64,000 nt of DNA from Nematostella vectensis. Its lineage: Eukaryota > Cnidaria > Anthozoa > Actiniaria > Edwardsiidae. The stretch is taken from positions 5,221,001 to 5,285,000 of the forward strand of contig NC_064039.1 of NCBI RefSeq assembly GCF_932526225.1, in the 5' to 3' direction. The position numbers and the translations under genes were made by a program. Shown here piece after piece: positions 1-12,500 of the stretch (its first letter is position 1; every line of letters starts with the position of its first letter). Below the pieces are notes generated by a model. It was not told the origin of the DNA and did no database searches. It was given only the letters and a program-made list of their open reading frames with translations.

Positions 1-3000
1 TGTGCGCCTGGCCAAAATGTCACTCATAGATCTGGCCGGGTCTGAGAGAGCTACTGTCACCACTAACAGGGGGGCAAGGTTTCGTGAGGGAGCCAATATC
101 AATAAATCCCTTTTGGCACTTGGTAACTGCATCAATGCCCTCGCCGATAAAGAGGTATTGTGTTCTAATGCATTTCTACACTACACTAACAATGATCCAG
201 TATTCTGCTTCATTGACTTCAAATATGAAAAGTCTGCACATATCTGTAAGGGCTGGTCTAGGTGTTGTTTACTGTTTTTTGTTGTTGTCACAACACACTT
301 TTTTGTTTTTCACATTTTCTTAGAACAAGAGTGGCCATATTCCATACCGTAACAGCAAGCTGACTCGATTGTTAAAGGACTCGCTAGGTGGTAACTGTAA
401 GACTGTCATGATTGCTGCTGTGAGGTATGCCCTTCACTGGATGGTGTTTTCCTTGTATGTCGTTTGATTTTCTAAAACCATTTTTTTTAAACAGCCCTTC
501 AATGCTGAGCTATGAGGACACATACAACACATTGAAATATGCTGACCGGGCTAAGAGCATCAAAGTCAGCCTGAAGCGCAATGTTGTCAGCGTAGATTTC
601 CATGTCAGTCGTTATGCCAAGATTGTGGATGAGCTGCGCACAGAGGTATATTATTTATTCTGCTCACATTTTGTGGAAAGAGAGAATTGATCTCTTTGCA
701 GTACTTTCATTGATTTTAACATTTAGTGTGTCAGTGTGTCTGTTTCTATAGGATATTAAAAAATAAAGCCTTAGTATCCTTTTTTTTATTTTCATGAAAA
801 TTTTCTTAGCCCGTTTTGTAAGTCTTTAATTTTGCGATTGCGGAGAAAAAATGTGTTTGCAGGCGATTTAATTTTGTCAATTTTAAGTTCAAGTTAGTTT
901 ATTTTGTCATTTTAACAAAAACAAAATGAAGTAACCAACAATTGAAACAGGACCAGTTTATTGATGAAACAAAACCAAAAGGTAGCCCCCCTTTAAAGTC
1001 AGTATTACAGTAATGGAAAAGTGTTCTAGATACTGAGCTATTGATTATCAATCTCTGTCATCAATTTTTCTATATCCATTAAATTTTGTGAGATTAAAGT
1101 TTGCAGAATAAGATACAATGTATTCATTTCCTCTAATCATTAAACATTAGATAACAGAACTGAAGAATAAGCTAAGCTGTTATGAAGGTGTGGATTTGCC
1201 TGAAGCAAAACCTCCAGCCAGCAGTCAAGCAACAGATGAAAAGGTTACAAGGTAAAGCCTAGAGTAGATTATGCCATGGGTAGACTTTATACAAAAACCA
1301 ACAATCTTGATCCTGAGATGTGTTCTGTGTTCAAAGTCATACACCATCATTTTTTTTTTTGACTTAACCACAATGTATCTGTATCCGCCCTTGTAATTCA
1401 GCATACCAGCTGCAAGCCCAGTGGGTGATTAGCTTTAAACATTATTTTTTTAAATTTAACAGTCATATTGATAACCAGAATGTCTCAAATGATGAAGATC
1501 TGTTACTGTCCCAGGCTTAGGAATGCTTTGCAAAGTATCATGAGTGAGCGAGAGATTATCAAAAAGGATATGGTTGACATCGAAGCAGCACAGAAAGAAC
1601 TGATGATGAAAACCTTTAGAAAGGTCAGAAAAAGACTCAATGCTTAAGCATGATCTTCAGCGGCGTAGCCAGGGTTTTTAACTGCTAAAGGAGGGACAGG
1701 TACACCTGGCTATGCCGCTGATCTTTAAGAGGCACCTGCATATCAAAGGGCTCAAAAGCTCTCAAAGTCACGTGAAATATAATAATAAAATTACATTTCA
1801 TTTGGATGAAGCAGGGCTTTCATTGTAGGCGGTGGAGATTGATAGTTAGGTGGATTGATAAGTAGTTATTTTATCTCTTTAGTTCAAATAAAACTTAAGT
1901 CGACTTTTAAAAAAAAAGTAGCTGGTGCTCAGTGGAAAATAGCCTGGGCCTGGGCCTAGGGCCTAATAAAACCCCTGTGAAGAGAACAGGAATATTTTAT
2001 GCTGTTTTGTGACAGGCCGTATGTGTACCCGCTTACACTAGCAGAAAAAAACCTATAAATATTTTGACACACCTTTCATAATTTATGAGATTCATACAAT
2101 CATGTAAGCTTATGTCGTTATGCTTTATGTTTTTATGGGAGTAACTTATGCTTACACATAATCTCCTCTGTCAATCCTTAATCCAGGAGCGGAACTTGGA
2201 GAGGCTAAGACAAGTTGTTATTGAAGAGGATGCTTGTCAAGAGGTAATTTATGTTTTTGTATTTTTGTAATGTATGAGATATGTGATTGAAGCATCTATT
2301 TGACTTTGACAATGAAGATGATGACAACAAAGAACATTGACTAAATCCATTCTTATAATATAAATTTATATATATAATATATATACCTTTTTTATTATTT
2401 ATGTGGTACCCATAAAGCACTGCTGGATATGATAGGTATTTTCTGAATGCAACCTTATTTGAAATAGGTGTATAAGTCATTCAATGGTAAGCAAGCACTT
2501 ATTTAACTTGTTGCCAATTAAAACTCTTTACGAATCTCATTATTAGTCAATTCATGGTATTCCTCAGTAATTTCCTATAATAAGGGATGCAGTACAAAAA
2601 TAAAATGCATTGTATTCTACCAAAGGCTGCATGCAGGATGCAGAAATGTTTGTCCGTCACAAAGACTAAAAAGAAAAACCTAGAGACGAGGGTTCGAACG
2701 GCAGAGCTAAAGCTTCAACAAAATACGTCAGACCTGGAGAGAGTACAGCAAGAGATTAACAGCCTTAGTGAGGAAGTGAATGATAGGCTGAGCAGCTGTC
2801 AATCAGCCCTCAAGGCGGAGCTTAAGTGTGCAGAACTCAGAAGACTGTGCCGTTATTACAAGAAGTATGCACACGCACAGGAGAAAGATGCTAACAACAC
2901 GGAGAGGTACACATTTTGTTGAACTGTCATATGGTCAAGTTGAATGGTTGAATGTCATATTTTGTTTGTGCTCTAAGTGTGTGTGTGTGGGGGGGGGTAA

Positions 3001-6000
3001 GCAATAGTGGATTCCTTATAAAGCTAAGTAGTCCAGATTAATTTGTAGTTGTACCTTAGGAACTTGGTTGCCAGTAGCAAGGTGATTTATGAGCCAGTTT
3101 AGTATGGCACAATGTTGAGTAAAGCGTCATTTATCTGGCTTTTAACTCTTTTCATCCCAGCAAAATTCTTTGGTAGCCTGCGGTATGTAGGATGATGAAA
3201 ATCACATGATTTGTACCGTTTGTCCCAGGCTGGTCCTTCGGATGCTCTCCGCAATGAAGAAGCAGTTTTTCCTACTGAGAGGCGCAGGCCTGGCTACGCC
3301 CGATGTGACTAACGATTACGACTCAATCGTCAGCATCGTCACAGAGGCGCGGGAGGTCAAATGGGCTGACCAGAGCACTCGCGAGGCTGAGAGCCGACCT
3401 AGCTACTCGGAGATGATTAATTTCGACTCCACGATTGATGGTAAGAGTCTCTTATTGTATACGAGAGCTGGACAAACTTGGGCGAGTGAGCTTCATGCGC
3501 CGATATATGCCATTTCCTATGCCCATGTGAAACTGAAAACATAATAGGAGGACAAGATTGCGCTGATTGGCTGAGAGTGCGTGATTGACACCTGGTGGCT
3601 TAACAGTCTAAGGGGTTTCTGTCCAAAATTGTGCCTCAGGAAATTGACTGTTCAGCTGTTGCGAGCATCAGGGTTTTACACAACTTTTGAATTGATACTT
3701 CATTGATATTACACTCTATATAGATATTACACCCTATATAGATATTACAACATGCATAGATATTACACTGTATTTAGATATTGCACGCTATATAGATATT
3801 ACACCCTATAAAGATATTACACCCTGTATAGATATTACACCCTGTATAGATATTTCACCCTATATGGATATTACACCCTGTATAGATATTACACCCTGTA
3901 TAGATATTACACCCTATATGGCTTTACACCCTGTATAGATATTACACCCTGTATAGATATTACACCCTGTATAGATATTACACCCTGTATAGATATTACA
4001 CCCTGTATATATATTACACCCTGCATAGATATTACACCCTGCATAGATATTACACCCTGTATAGATATTACACCCTGTATAGATATTACACCCTGTATAG
4101 ATATTACACCCTGTATAGATATTACACCCTGTATATATATTACACCCTATATGGATATTACACCCTGTATATATATTACACCCTGCATAGATATTACACC
4201 CTGCATAGATATTACACCCTGTATATAGATATTACACCCTGTATAGATATTACACCCTGTATAGATATTACACCCTATATGGATATTACACCCTATATAG
4301 ATATTACACCCTCTATAAATATTACACCCTCTATAGATATTACACCCTGTATAGATATTACACCCTATATAGATATTACACCCTGCATAGATATTACACC
4401 CTGAATAGATATTACACCCTGTATTGATATTACACCCTGTATAGATATTACACTCTGTATGGATATTACACCCTGTATAGATATTACACCCTATATGGAT
4501 ATTACACCCTGTATAGATATTACACCCTGTATAGATATTACACCCTGTATAGATATTACACCCTATATGGATATTACACCCTGTATGGATATTACACCCT
4601 GCATGGATATTACACCCTGCATGGATATTACACCCTGCATGGATATTACACCCTGCATGGATATTACACCCTGCATGGATATTACACCCTGCATGGATAT
4701 TACACCCTGCATGGATATTACACCCTGCATGGATATTACACCCTGCATGGATATTACACCCTGCATGGATATTACACCCTGCATGGATATTACACCCTGC
4801 ATGGCTATTACACCCTGCATGGATATTACACCCTGCATGGATATTACACCCTGCATGGATATTACACCCTGCATGGATATTACACCCTGCATGGATATTA
4901 CACCCTGCATGGATATTACACCCTGCATGGATATTACACCCTGCATGGATATTACACCCTGCATGGATATTACACCCTGCATGGATATTACACCCTGCAT
5001 GGATATTACACCCTGCATGGATATTACACCCTGCATGGATATTACACCCTGCATGGATATTACACCCTGCATGGATATTACACCCTGCATGGATATTACA
5101 CCCTGCATGGATATTACACCCTGCATAGATATTACACCCTGCATAGATATTACACCCTGCATAGATATTACACCCTGCATAGATATTACACCCTGCATAG
5201 ATATTACACCCTGCATAGATATTACACCCTGCATAGATATTACACCCTGCATAGATATTACACCCTGCATAGATATTACACCCTGCATAGATATTACACC
5301 CTGCATAGATATTACACCCTGCATAGATATTACACCCTGCATAGATATTACACCCTGCATAGATATTACACCCTGCATAGATATTACACCCTGCATAGAT
5401 ATTACACCCTGCATAGATATTACACCCTGCATAGATATTACACCCTGCATAGATATTACACCCTGCATAGCTATTACACCCTGCATAGCTATTACACCCT
5501 GCATAGCTATTACACCCTGTATAGCTATTACACCATCTGTATAGCTATTACACCATCTGTATAGCTATTACACCCTGTATAGCTATTACACCCTGTATAG
5601 CTATTACACCCTGTATAGATATAACACCGTGTATAGATATTACACACCCTATATAGATATTATACACCCTATATAGATATTATACACCCTGTATAGATAT
5701 TACACCCTGTATAGATATTACACCCTATATAGATATTACACCCTATATAGATATTATACACCCTATATAGATATTACACCCTATATAGATATTACACCCT
5801 GTATAGATATTACACCCTGTGCAATCAGTGCCAGTGTTGCGCTGATATGCTGATATGTTACATGGATCATATGTTTTTTCAACGCTAAACCTTCTTTCAG
5901 AAATCCTCCGCCTGCCTCTATGCGCCAAACCGTCTTCGCATTTAAAAACAATTCAACATGTCTCATTACAGGAACACCAGTGCACGCAGTTTTCATCAAC

Positions 6001-8773
6001 GATGTCAAGTCTCCTCGCATATCCACGCCCCTGCAAGGCAACCCGTCGCTTAATGCTCTACTGGCCCCACGCCACTTCACGAGCCAATCGTCAAGCTCTA
6101 GTCCCTCCCTAACAGGCACTCGGTTGTCTCTGAATAAACAATTTGACGCTGTTGGTACTCCTGGGCGCTCGGATCCCCTCACTCGGCAGACACTACCGAC
6201 CGGGCCAGCGATGGGCGATGCCCCTTTGCTTGATGCGAATGGCGACCCACCGCCTCTTGAGCTTATATCTAGGCGACCTCTAACACCAAATGTCAAAGTC
6301 GCCTGGTTTGATATGCCAACGAGAGCTAGCGGTGGATCACCCGGTGACCAAATGGCTTGTGGCTCTTTCACGCCAACGAGGTCTGGCGCTTTGAACTCTA
6401 CCTTTACATTCGATAAGGTGGGTCCTTTTAATAAACTCGTAGTCAAATTCGTTATAAGTTATTGTCAAATTCGTCGTTGCGTGCCCACCGTTTTCAAAAC
6501 TCGAAGAATTTGCTGCGTTTTCTGATCCTCCAATCATCACATCTCAGCGTAAAAACCACTCGCTTTTCCTTCGGGAAAGAGAGTCATGTTTTTTTAAAAC
6601 CGAACTCTAAAAAGCGGCGAGAGGCAAGCTCAAGTTCAGAGCCCATCTTACACCGCGCCTTTTTCGATGATTGACGGATAAGTAAAAGCACCATATTTTT
6701 CGAGTTTTGGGGGCGCGCAACGACGAATTTAGCAATAACTTAACTAAGCTAGGTAATTCGTGTGGTGCTTTGAAAGTCCCCGGCGAAGTGCATCTTGGCT
6801 AACTATGCAACATCAAAGCAGAACCGCACCACACAGGGGGGGGGGGGGGGGGGGAGGGTGGCAAAAAGCTAAACGCCTTTCTCGTTGGCTGCTCCGCGGC
6901 CCATGTACAGAAACAGCACAACACCGTATCGCTGCGTGGGTCTTTCTCAATAACGCGCATGCGCTTTTTTGGGCATGGCTTCAAGATGTTCACGCCATAC
7001 TTGTTAGACTGGAAAATGCACGAAGCTAATAATACTAATCACAAGTATTCGGGAATGCATAGCCACCAAGTCCCTTAGGCGTTCTTACCAAGGTTTCTGA
7101 TTGGGTTTCCTGTGGTTGAGCTCGTCCCGGACCTCACGTTGCCTCTCCGAGCGCAGAAAACACGGCAAGAGCGTCTTGGACTATAGTCCAGGGGCGGATC
7201 TAGCTTTTCGCTAAAGTGGGGGTTTGGCTCAGTGACAAAGGGGGGAAGGGGGTAATTTCGTTTTGTTATATATGGCTTTCTGTCATATCTTACAGCCGCC
7301 TTCTAGTCCCTTGACTCCGCTGAGAGAACTGTCTCTAAACAGTAGGAAAGTGGCAGAAGAGCTCCATAGCGCAGGATTACCCTCTTCCTACGACTCTGTG
7401 AAGAAGGCGAAAGGTAATGATAGCACACCTCTGCTCTTCTACCATGAGAAATTCCTACTAGCGAGGCAGATAAATATCTTTTCACTCCTACTTTGTTACT
7501 TTCTTATTGTTTTTTTTTTCTTAGTTTCAGAGAAGCCTCTTCGCAAGAGGGTCCTTTCCAATAACATGATCACGTCTTCGCTTATGATACCTAAGAGGTA
7601 AAGTGAAGTTCCTTTTTTCCAGTTCGTACAATAAAGTTAGAGGGGGGTGTTAATAGCGGGGTGTCTTTAACGCGATAGTAATATACTTTAATATCTCTAT
7701 TCGGGAGGCGTTCTTTAAACACAAGTAATTTTGTTTTTCAGGCACGCTTCGTCTAAGGAGAATGTAGTGCCTTCTTATAAGCCAAAGAGGAACATAAATC
7801 GCATTAATCAACAGAAAGTGCAAAAGCACATGGTTGGTCTTCGGCGAGCTATCAGTTCGCAGAACTCACGTAGCTTCGCTCCGCGGACCACGTGAGTAAA
7901 TATATTCGCTATATTATAACGATATTACTTGCGCCAACTATTTTCATGGGCGACAATTTCTAAGACAGCCAACTCAGCCCAACGTATGGCCAGCGACAAC
8001 CAACACACGACCAGCGACACCCAACATACGGCCGGTGACACTCAACGTACGACCAGCGACACCCAACATACGACCCACAACACCCAACATACGACCCACA
8101 ACACCCAACATACGGCAAGCGACACTAAACATACGACCATCGACACCCAACAGACGACCAGCGTCACCCAACAGGCGACCTACGACACTTATCATACGGC
8201 CAACGACAACAAACATTCGACCAGCCACACCAAACATTTGACCAACGACACTTACCATACGGCCAGCGACACCAAACATACGGCCAGCGACACCAAACAT
8301 ACGGCCAGCGACACCAAACATACGGCCAGCGACACCAAACATACGGCTAGCGACACCAAACATACGGCTAGCGACACCAAACATACGGCCAGCGACACCA
8401 AACATACGGCTAGCGACACCAAACATACGGCTAGCGACACTAAACATTGACGGGTAACAACCACTATTGATGTTGACAAGACCCAATTTCAAGGGCCAAC
8501 GACCTCCACTGATATAGACCCAGAAAAACGCCGGCGAATAACACACATCAATTCTCACAGTTCACACAAACTGACTTTTTTAATTGCATTCTCTAGTACT
8601 GTTTACGAGAACATGAAGAAAACAATGATCTGAGCGACTGTGTAAGTGTGTTCTAACAGTGTCAACTGCTCGCAAGGGGCTTGTTTTCTTGTGTTCCTCA
8701 TGCTTGCTAATCACTGATGACGTGCCTTTTTCATTGCAGAAACGAGTCCAATTCAAAACCACGTTGGCAGTGA
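1..8773 (+). CDS. KIF18: Kinesin-8 motor protein, KIF18-like (5' partial)
   Basis: Microtubule plus-end motor of the kinesin-8 family, which controls kinetochore microtubule length and chromosome congression. Exons read: 1-154, 324-424, 495-645, 1151-1251, 1515-1623, 2187-2243, about 2644-2906 (start uncertain; 2626 is also in frame), 3229-3440, 5972-6417, 7296-7413, 7525-7597, 7742-7891, 8740-8773. Phases agree throughout and give 655 residues plus TGA. The first exons hold the end of the motor domain: switch [22 protein letters not shown], then [17 protein letters not shown] and [17 protein letters not shown] leading into the neck. Exons 4-8 are charged and coiled-coil-like. The exon at 5972 is Pro/Ser/Thr-rich, and the last exons are basic, with a KEN motif (SSKENVV) near 7759. 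The ATP-binding N-terminus lies before the window. KIF18A versus KIF18B cannot be decided. Two introns contain minisatellites. Confidence 0.9.
646..3228. other. Kinesin introns without further genes
   Basis: The introns 646-1150, 1252-1514, 1624-2186, 2244-2643 and 2907-3228 are AT-rich with T-runs before acceptors. Apart from the small inverted repeat at 1651-1724 and a (GT)n/G-run near 2980-2998, I see no gene, RNA or repeat array in them. Confidence 0.6.
1651..1724. repeat. Short inverted repeat in a kinesin intron
   Basis: The left arm (TGATCTTCAGCGGCGTAGCC) and the right arm (GGCTATGCCGCTGATCTTTA) are inverted copies separated by about 30 bases. The GGCGTAGCCAGG core resembles ends of non-autonomous DNA transposons common in invertebrate genomes. 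Probably a MITE remnant. Confidence 0.5.
3695..5822. repeat. Minisatellite, 18-bp unit, about 115 copies, intronic
   Basis: Tandem array of the unit GATATTACACCCTGCATG and variants (GCATA, GTATA, TATATG) filling most of the kinesin intron 3441-5971. The edges are degenerate (3695-4560 and 5520-5822). The centre is homogenised in two blocks, ...CATGGATATT at about 4590-5115 and ...CATAGATATT at about 5120-5460. Because 18 is a multiple of three and the unit lacks stops in several frames, both strands are open for over 300 codons; the flanking splice sites place the array in an intron. Confidence 0.95.
6418..7295. other. Kinesin intron with poly-G tract
   Basis: The intron between the exons ending at 6417 and starting at 7296. 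It holds a run of about 18 G near 6837-6854 and a transposon-tail-like stretch near 7190-7250 (CAGGGGCGGATCTAGC). No gene seen. Confidence 0.5.
7985..8449. repeat. Minisatellite, 21-bp unit, in last kinesin intron
   Basis: About 22 tandem copies of a 21-bp unit (core ACGGCCAGCGACACCAAAC). The left half is diverged and the right half (8265-8449) nearly identical. The unit length keeps long frames open on both strands (HTASDTK-type repeats on +). It sits between the donor at 7891/7892 and the last acceptor at 8738-8739, so it is intronic in the exon model. Confidence 0.9.
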
Positions 8774-8793
8774 GGGACGCAGCAATATTGTGA

Positions 8794-9000
8794 TTTATTT
8801 AGTCTATTGTGCAACTTCTCGGACATCTATATTTTAAAAACCCAATAATGGATCCGGCATTGGGTTTCACAGTTTTTTGTTGGTCAAGTCTGAACAAAGG
8901 GCCAAAAGACACATAGGTATATGTTGACTGATGATTCTCACAGGATATCATCACATGTTTAATATAGATAATTTGAATAAAAAATATACATATAAATAAA
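8794..9000. terminator. Overlapping convergent poly(A) region
   Basis: The kinesin stop (8773, +) and LIPT1 stop (9038, -) are 264 bp apart. AATAAA at 8995-9000 can serve the kinesin mRNA. TTTATT at 8794-8799 is AATAAA on the minus strand and can serve LIPT1. If both are used, the two 3' UTRs overlap by about 200 bp in antisense. Confidence 0.5.
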
Positions 9001-9037
9001 GTATTCCCGTGTTGTTGATCCCCTTTTGATAACTGGC

Positions 9038-9514
9038 TCATAATACTGATTGTAGCCAGTGTTTTAGTTCGAGGCAGAGCCCTTGCTCCTGTGTAGTTAA
9101 CTGGTCGGAGCCGATAAACCTTTGTACTTCATCACACACATAAGAACGCCAAAATAAACAACCTGTGAATCAGTGAAAAAGCATCGTGTTCAGTTATGCA
9201 CGATATGCCGTAGCCCCGGTATCCTGACCCGTAACTTCTGTGTTACAACTTAAGGGTACACATAGAGTTAGTTAATACAAGAAAACTAAAATATTTTTAT
9301 ATTAAAACTATTCCTAACCTCTTCTTGTTGGCCATAGCTTGCACACATGCTAATGGCGAAAATTATTGGCAAGTCGCATAAATTCCTAATCCCAGATAGG
9401 ATAGGGGGGAGGGTGGGGTTATCAGGGTACTTTCAAACAGGAACTTAGAGGGTTCGGGTGCACAATTACGCCCAGAATTGTTTTATTTATTTATTATTAT
9501 TATACTTTTTTAGA

Positions 9515-9553
<39 letters not shown>

Positions 9554-12500
9554 AGGGGTAATAAAAAGGCATAGCCACAGTGCTACAGAAGGAAATTCCT
9601 CGATTCGCCTCTGCAATAGTAGTACCTTGGAGGTGAAGAGCAAGTCTTCCCAACAGAGACGAAGGTGGCATTTGCTCCCCATTTAAGGAAACTTTCACTT
9701 GGGTAATAACACCATGGTAGGAAAAGAAATCCAATGTCTGAATATAAAGAAATATGTTAACAATACCCCACCCTAGCAGATACAGTGAAACGTTGATAAA
9801 ATTATTCTCTCTTTACAACGATCAATACTTCAATCCCCCACATAGTCCGGCGGATATGTGCAGATTTTACCTTGAATTGCGCACTTTTTGCTAAGGTTAC
9901 CAATTTCAGCATAGTGATAGTTTTTAATACCCCTTACAAGATAGGTTATAGAGCCGAGCTCAGTTCGGCTTTAATTTCTTATTAATAATGAATATTGGTT
10001 TGGCCGCCATTTTGAACCGGAAGTAAACTAATTTTTTCAAAAAATAAATAAACTCGCACATTTTGAGAAAGTTTACTCATAGACTAATAAAATATACATC
10101 AAAGAAGCATATTAACCAAAGAATTCTGAAAGTAACCGCAAATTTTTCATTTTTGTAACTTTTACGTTGACAGGGATTTTGAACCGGAAGTAGTCAAGAA
10201 TAAATAACGGCACGCTTGTTTCACTTTGCGCCTTTTAACAAAAATAAGAAAAAATTCTTTCAGGAGTAGTTTCGAGGAATATTTACAAGATAGGCTATGG
10301 AGCCAAAAAAATCTGATTAAATCACGGATTATCTTGCGCTATTAAAATGACCGATAATTTTCGGGAAGTGAAAATCATGCGTCGATACTCACTAAAAGTC
10401 GTCAAATGATAGAAAAGCCACATGTAGCCAGGACAAGTATACTAAATATACACACTCAATAGCTGGATCAAGAGAAAAGAAAGAAGACGAAAGAAGACGA
10501 AAGAAACTGCTTATGTGACAAGCCTGGTGGGGATACCAAGAACCACGGTGAGCGGGCCGCTCCACCTATTGTCGTCTGTAAACGACCGCATACATGAATA
10601 TGTGCAAGTGCTACAAGATGAACAGTTTCTAACTGTAGGAACCGTTTAACTGGTGGCCTCGGGTGCGCGCTTATCACTCTCCTTGCCTTTCTTCCTTATT
10701 CTACAGAAAAGTGAAAGGAGTATCTCGCCAAATAAATACTGGTAGAATTTCACGCATTTACAGGCGTGATACTGTATCCTGTTGTGCGGGTAGGGGGAAA
10801 AGACAGTAATTGCTGTATTCCCCGAAGCCACAGATGGTCTTCGACAGCTAGCCTTCAGGTCAGTTGAGATAAAAGACAGAATGTTTGACAACACTTGAGT
10901 GTTTTCCAATGCTTCTATACGACCGAACAATTTCAAAGAGTCGGATGTAGACAAGGCAAGAATGCAGCTCTTTTTGTTTTATAAGAATCTATTTTTTTTA
11001 CAAACGCCCAGCCGAGGCTCACATAGCAGGAAAATATTTTCTTGATATTAAATATCAATTTAATGCACATGCACAATACAACTGCCATGTATCATTTGTG
11101 CAATTCCATTAAAAATAATGCTTCATTGCTTACTCGTATATGCATTAAGCTGGTTTGATTAGAGTGTACCGAAACAGGTTTGGAAACTACTCCCTGTTTT
11201 AAAAAAACGGTAAAATTAATAGCAGAAACCTAATCAGTTTTGCCTTTTCCACAACTTTATCAAATGGATTTCATGAATATTTTAGTCCAAGACTTTTAAA
11301 CAAGATGTGCATCTCTGTGCTTTCAAAAATGACAAATTTAATCTCCGGTGCAAAATGGCGGCAATTTTAATCAACCATATTAGTCGGTGATAAAAGCCGA
11401 TTTTATCTTGGCTCCATAGCTTAACTTATAAAGGTTATTTCAAATTACAACTGCAATAAAATTGGTGTCTTTTGCTAGCGAGCGCGGGGTGAAATAAACG
11501 TCCGAGGTTTTACTATCGACTACTTCCAGTTGAAGGTGACTATCTCCTTGAAAGTTCCAAGAATGAAAAATATGCGGTTATTTTTTAGCAATCTTGGGTT
11601 TAAATACATTTTGTGACTTTCATTTTAGTCGCCTAGTGGCAAAACATTATCAAACTTTGCAAGTTTATTTATTTTTTGAAAAAGGTAGTTTACTTCCGGT
11701 TCAAAATGGCGGACAAATAAATACTCCTTATTAATCAGAAAATAAAGCCGATCTGAGGTTGGCTCTATAGCCTATCTTGTAAAGGGTATTAAAAACCATC
11801 ACTATGCTAAAATTGGTAGCTTTAGCAAAAGTGCGCAATTCAAACACATATCCGCCGGACTGACAACAGCAACATACATGGAAAATAGCAGGTTCGCAAT
11901 GTATCATGAACAAGGCGAGCTCTAGGGAGTATTTGCGTACCTTATTACTCTTAATTTTCGGGACATCAAAATTTCGCGACTTTGAGATGGCGATATTTCG
12001 TGACACTTAAATATCGCTATTTTGGTAAAATAAAATCAAGCAAAACAATTGGAATTAAAATGTGCTTTCATCACCAAAACTGTAACAAACTGTAACAGAA
12101 ACATATATGAATACAGTTCAGAATTGTCCAACTCAACTCGTTACGGTACTATTACGCAAGATACCATGATACTTTTTGTGTACTCACTTGATTTTCGAGC
12201 ATCCCAATTTTCGCGTCACATTACTTCCGCAATTTTTTTAAAATCGCGAAATTCGGGACATTAAAGTGACGCGAAAATAAAGTTTAATAAGGAACCATCT
12301 CACCCGTTTATCTCAAGAGCTCAGCTTTTCTTATACGAAACAAACAATTTACTGTCGAATCCGTTGTATCGCGACCCGCGTTATCAAAACACGATTTGTT
12401 TTGGTTTTCTGTTCCGTCAGTAAAACCATTTTGAACCAACCAGTCTCGCTTTGTGAACTTCCCTGGCTTTTCTCTGGACGAAAACCAGACAGTGTCGCGA

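Noticed and set aside
4459-5544. 361-codon frame of DITPCM repeats (and a 313-codon antisense frame)
   Set aside because: Pure product of the 18-bp minisatellite; it lies between a clear donor (3441) and a matching-phase acceptor (5970-5971) of the kinesin gene.
5901-5971. Kinesin exon starting at the acceptor 5899-5900
   Set aside because: That start conflicts with the incoming phase; the acceptor at 5970-5971 restores frame exactly.
7929-8558. Open frames HTASDTK / FGVAGRM over the 21-bp array
   Set aside because: Minisatellite artefact in an intron; the real last exon starts at 8740.
10468-10954. Minus-strand frames of 69-102 codons
   Set aside because: They lie inside the foldback element within a LIPT1 intron and show no motif.
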